From: Adhaeribacter sp.
Lineage (GTDB): Bacteria > Bacteroidota > Bacteroidia > Cytophagales > Hymenobacteraceae
Assembly (NCBI GenBank): GCA_028288395.1
Contig: JAQBNV010000548.1
Coordinates: 1-8,457, forward strand
DNA: 8,457 nucleotides
Direction of reading: 5' to 3'
Made by a program: the position numbers and the translations under genes
Part shown: piece after piece, positions 6,800-8,457 of the stretch
Layout: each line of letters opens with the position of its first letter
Position numbering within the stretch: the first letter of the stretch is position 1
The notes under the pieces: model-generated
Seen by the model: only the letters and a program-made list of their open reading frames with translations
Told to the model about the DNA's origin: nothing
Databases searched by the model: none

Positions 6800-7939
6800 C
6801 TAAAAAGTAATGGTTTGCCCTTCGTTCAGGCTCTGGTAACCGGCGCTTATTATTTTATCGTTCACGGCCAGGCCGCTTAACACTTCAATATTACCATTGT
6901 AAGTGAGGCCGGTGGTAACCAGCTTTTTCTTAACTACGGTGTCTTTACCGGCGGTTTCGGCTACAAATACAAAAGCCGAGCTTTCATCTTTCTGCACCAC
7001 GTTTACCGGCACAACGGTTGCTTTTTCTTTGTCATAATCTTTAATTTTTACTACCGCTATCATATTGGGCCGCAGGTTGGCCTGACCGCCCTTGTTTTTA
7101 ATAGTCAACTCAATCGAAAAAGAACGGCTACTGGTATTGATTGCCTGGCTCACCGCCCGAACCGTCGCCTCCATTTCTTCTTTCAAATCGGGCAGGTAAA
7201 TTTTGGCTTCATCGCCTTTGTTAATTTTGGCAGCATACGTTTCCGAAATATCAGCTACTACTTTGGTACCGGATAAGTTAACAATGCGGGCCACCGGCAG
7301 CGGCGAAGCGGGATTAACTGCTTCTCCTACTTTGGGATTAAATTCATCTACAATTCCGCTAATCGGGGCTTTTATTAAATATTGGTTTTGTTGCTGCCGC
7401 AGGGTGGCCAGCCGGCGTTCCAGCGACTCTTTGTTGTTCTTAGCCGTCAGGTATTGGATTTCGGTCCCAATTTTCTGATCCCACAGCCGCTTTTGCTTTT
7501 CGTAAACCGTCTTGGTCAATTCAAGGCTGGTGCGGAGCTCCTGCACACTTTCGTTCAGCACCGAAGCATCAATAGTTGCTAATACCTGCCCTTTCGTTAC
7601 CTTGTCGCCCCGGTTCACCCGCACACTGGTCAGTACGCCGGGTACTTTAGGGCTAACAGCTACATTCTGGTCAAAATCAACTTTACCCTGAACCTCTAGG
7701 TAATGCCGGAAAGTTTGGGGTTGTATTGCTAAAACCGTGACCGGCGTGGCCGCCTGCCGCACTACCACTCCCTTGCCCTCGGCTTGCAGTTCGGTTTCCA
7801 GTTGGGTTATTTTTTGCTCTAGTGCGGCTTGTTCATTTTTAAGGGTGGCGAGTTGTTCTTCTTTGGTTGGGGCATTTTGTGTACAAGCCGCAAAGGCTAC
7901 GGCCATAACCAACATAAATAAGTTTATTCTATTTTTCAT
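6800..7939 (-). CDS. Lipoprotein periplasmic adaptor (membrane fusion protein) of the RND pump
   Basis: This 379-residue HlyD/AcrA-family adaptor links the inner-membrane permease to the outer-membrane channel. Residues 1-19 are a lipoprotein signal ending in VAFAAC, with Cys19 as the probable lipid anchor. Residues 26-54 form an Ala/Glu/Leu/Lys-rich coiled coil ahead of the usual domains. The two halves of the lipoyl domain are at about 96-124 (PGVLTSVRVNRGDKVTKGQVL) and 189-214 (IKAPISGIVDEFNPKVGEAV), flanking the alpha-helical hairpin (about 125-188) that should contact the TolC-like channel. A beta-barrel (about 218-300) and a C-terminal membrane-proximal domain (about 305-379) complete the family layout. 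The ATG at 7939 is 41 nt downstream of the outer-membrane-factor stop, which supports co-transcription. Length is normal for the family. Confidence 0.94.
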   Translation of the reverse strand: MKNRINLFMLVMAVAFAACTQNAPTKEEQLATLKNEQAALEQKITQLETELQAEGKGVVVRQAATPVTVLAIQPQTFRHYLEVQGKVDFDQNVAVSPKVPGVLTSVRVNRGDKVTKGQVLATIDASVLNESVQELRTSLELTKTVYEKQKRLWDQKIGTEIQYLTAKNNKESLERRLATLRQQQNQYLIKAPISGIVDEFNPKVGEAVNPASPLPVARIVNLSGTKVVADISETYAAKINKGDEAKIYLPDLKEEMEATVRAVSQAINTSSRSFSIELTIKNKGGQANLRPNMIAVVKIKDYDKEKATVVPVNVVQKDESSAFVFVAETAGKDTVVKKKLVTTGLTYNGNIEVLSGLAVNDKIISAGYQSLNEGQTITF

Positions 7940-7980
7940 AACTTTAAGGGTCGGGTTAAAAGAGGAGAAATCAGGATTAA

Positions 7981-8457
7981 TTATTTTAGTAGGCTGCCAT
8001 TCGCTTTTTGTACATCTACTTTGGCAATGATGGCATCGTAAACGGCTCCGTAATAATTGGTCTGGGCTTGCCGGAGCTCGGTTTCGGCGGTAACTACCTC
8101 CAGGTTAGTGCCCACTCCTTCCTGAAATTTAATATTGGCTACCCGGGCCACGTCCTGCGCCAGTATCAAACTCTCTTGTTGCGCCTGCATTACCTGCAGG
8201 GCGTTTTGCAGGTTGGTACTGGATTGCCGCAGTTGCAAATCAATTGTTTGCTTTAATATTTTAAAGCCATTATTGGCGCTTTCCACGGCAATGCGGGCCT
8301 GCTGAATTTCGTATTTCTTGCGCAAACCATCAAAGACCGGAATCTGCAGGATTAAGCCTACCGAGCCAAACGAGAACCAGTTCGGGAAATCGGCGCCCTG
8401 GTAATTAGGCCCCATATCTTTGGTGCGCAAAGCCATTAAATCGGAAAAGGTGCGGCT
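7981..8457 (-). CDS. TolC-type outer-membrane efflux factor, C-terminal part (5' end outside the window)
   Basis: The frame runs open through the right edge, so the 158 residues seen are only the C-terminal part of a protein usually 400-480 residues long. The internal ATG at 8436 is not the start, because coding continues upstream of it (SRTFSDL). It is an outer-membrane efflux protein (OEP, PF02321). The strand-plus-helix signature FGSVGLILQIPVFDGLRKK is followed by a long coiled-coil helix, then FQEGVGTNLEVVTAETELRQ and a Tyr/Ala-rich helix ending in ANGSLLK. These are the second OEP repeat of the trimeric alpha/beta-barrel channel, which provides the exit duct of the pump. It is the first visible gene of the operon, and any promoter lies beyond the window. 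Confidence 0.92.
   Translation of the reverse strand, partial: SRTFSDLMALRTKDMGPNYQGADFPNWFSFGSVGLILQIPVFDGLRKKYEIQQARIAVESANNGFKILKQTIDLQLRQSSTNLQNALQVMQAQQESLILAQDVARVANIKFQEGVGTNLEVVTAETELRQAQTNYYGAVYDAIIAKVDVQKANGSLLK

Larger units (their letters stand above)
2923..8457 (-). other. Apparent four-gene efflux operon: outer-membrane factor, adaptor, RND permease, ACP-like protein
   Basis: All four genes lie on the - strand in this order. Spacings are 41 nt (channel to adaptor), 219 nt (adaptor to permease) and 13 nt (permease to ACP-like gene, or a 20-nt overlap if the earlier ATG is used). A strong hairpin follows 10 nt after the last stop. No promoter or terminator motif was found between the genes. 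No regulator gene is in the window; the promoter and any TetR- or AraC-type regulator would lie to the right. Confidence 0.75.

Overview
The window looks like chromosomal DNA of a Bacteroidota member, most likely from the Cytophagales (Hymenobacteraceae-like). This placement is an inference from protein style, not a database match. Supporting signs are two exact copies of the Bacteroidota -7 promoter motif TAnnTTTG, AT-rich start regions without Shine-Dalgarno sequences, moderate GC content, and an efflux operon of the form outer-membrane factor, lipoprotein adaptor, long RND permease. I see no rRNA, tRNA, CRISPR array, insertion sequence, phage gene or attachment site.

Left part (1-2700, all + strand). 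A rho-independent terminator at 38-68 closes a gene lying upstream of the window. It is followed by three singly transcribed genes: a YkvA/DUF1232 membrane protein with a long disordered tail (260-970, with its own strong terminator), a YgjP-like zinc metallopeptidase starting at GTG (1073-1816, with a good -7 promoter element squeezed between the preceding terminator and the start), and an unrecognised lipoprotein of 199 residues with an internal duplication (2101-2700).

Right part (2923-8457, all - strand). This is an apparent four-gene operon, read from the right edge: a TolC-type outer-membrane factor (5' part outside the window), a lipid-anchored periplasmic adaptor, an HAE1-type RND inner-membrane permease of 1129 residues, and a small acyl-carrier-protein-like gene. 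A hairpin with 20-bp perfect arms separates this operon from the convergent lipoprotein gene. The first three products should form a proton-driven tripartite efflux pump spanning the envelope; the substrate cannot be read from the sequence.

The most unusual point is the last gene of the operon. It has the ACP fold signature, but the serine that normally carries 4'-phosphopantetheine is replaced by threonine (GFDTVD instead of G-x-DSLD). It may therefore be a non-acylated ACP-like partner of the pump rather than a fatty-acid carrier. Secondary points are a predicted extra pair of transmembrane helices in the permease, an aromatic-rich insertion near its C-terminus, and a 219-nt gap inside the operon. 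I did not find a clearly novel multi-gene system; the rest is ordinary accessory or housekeeping content.
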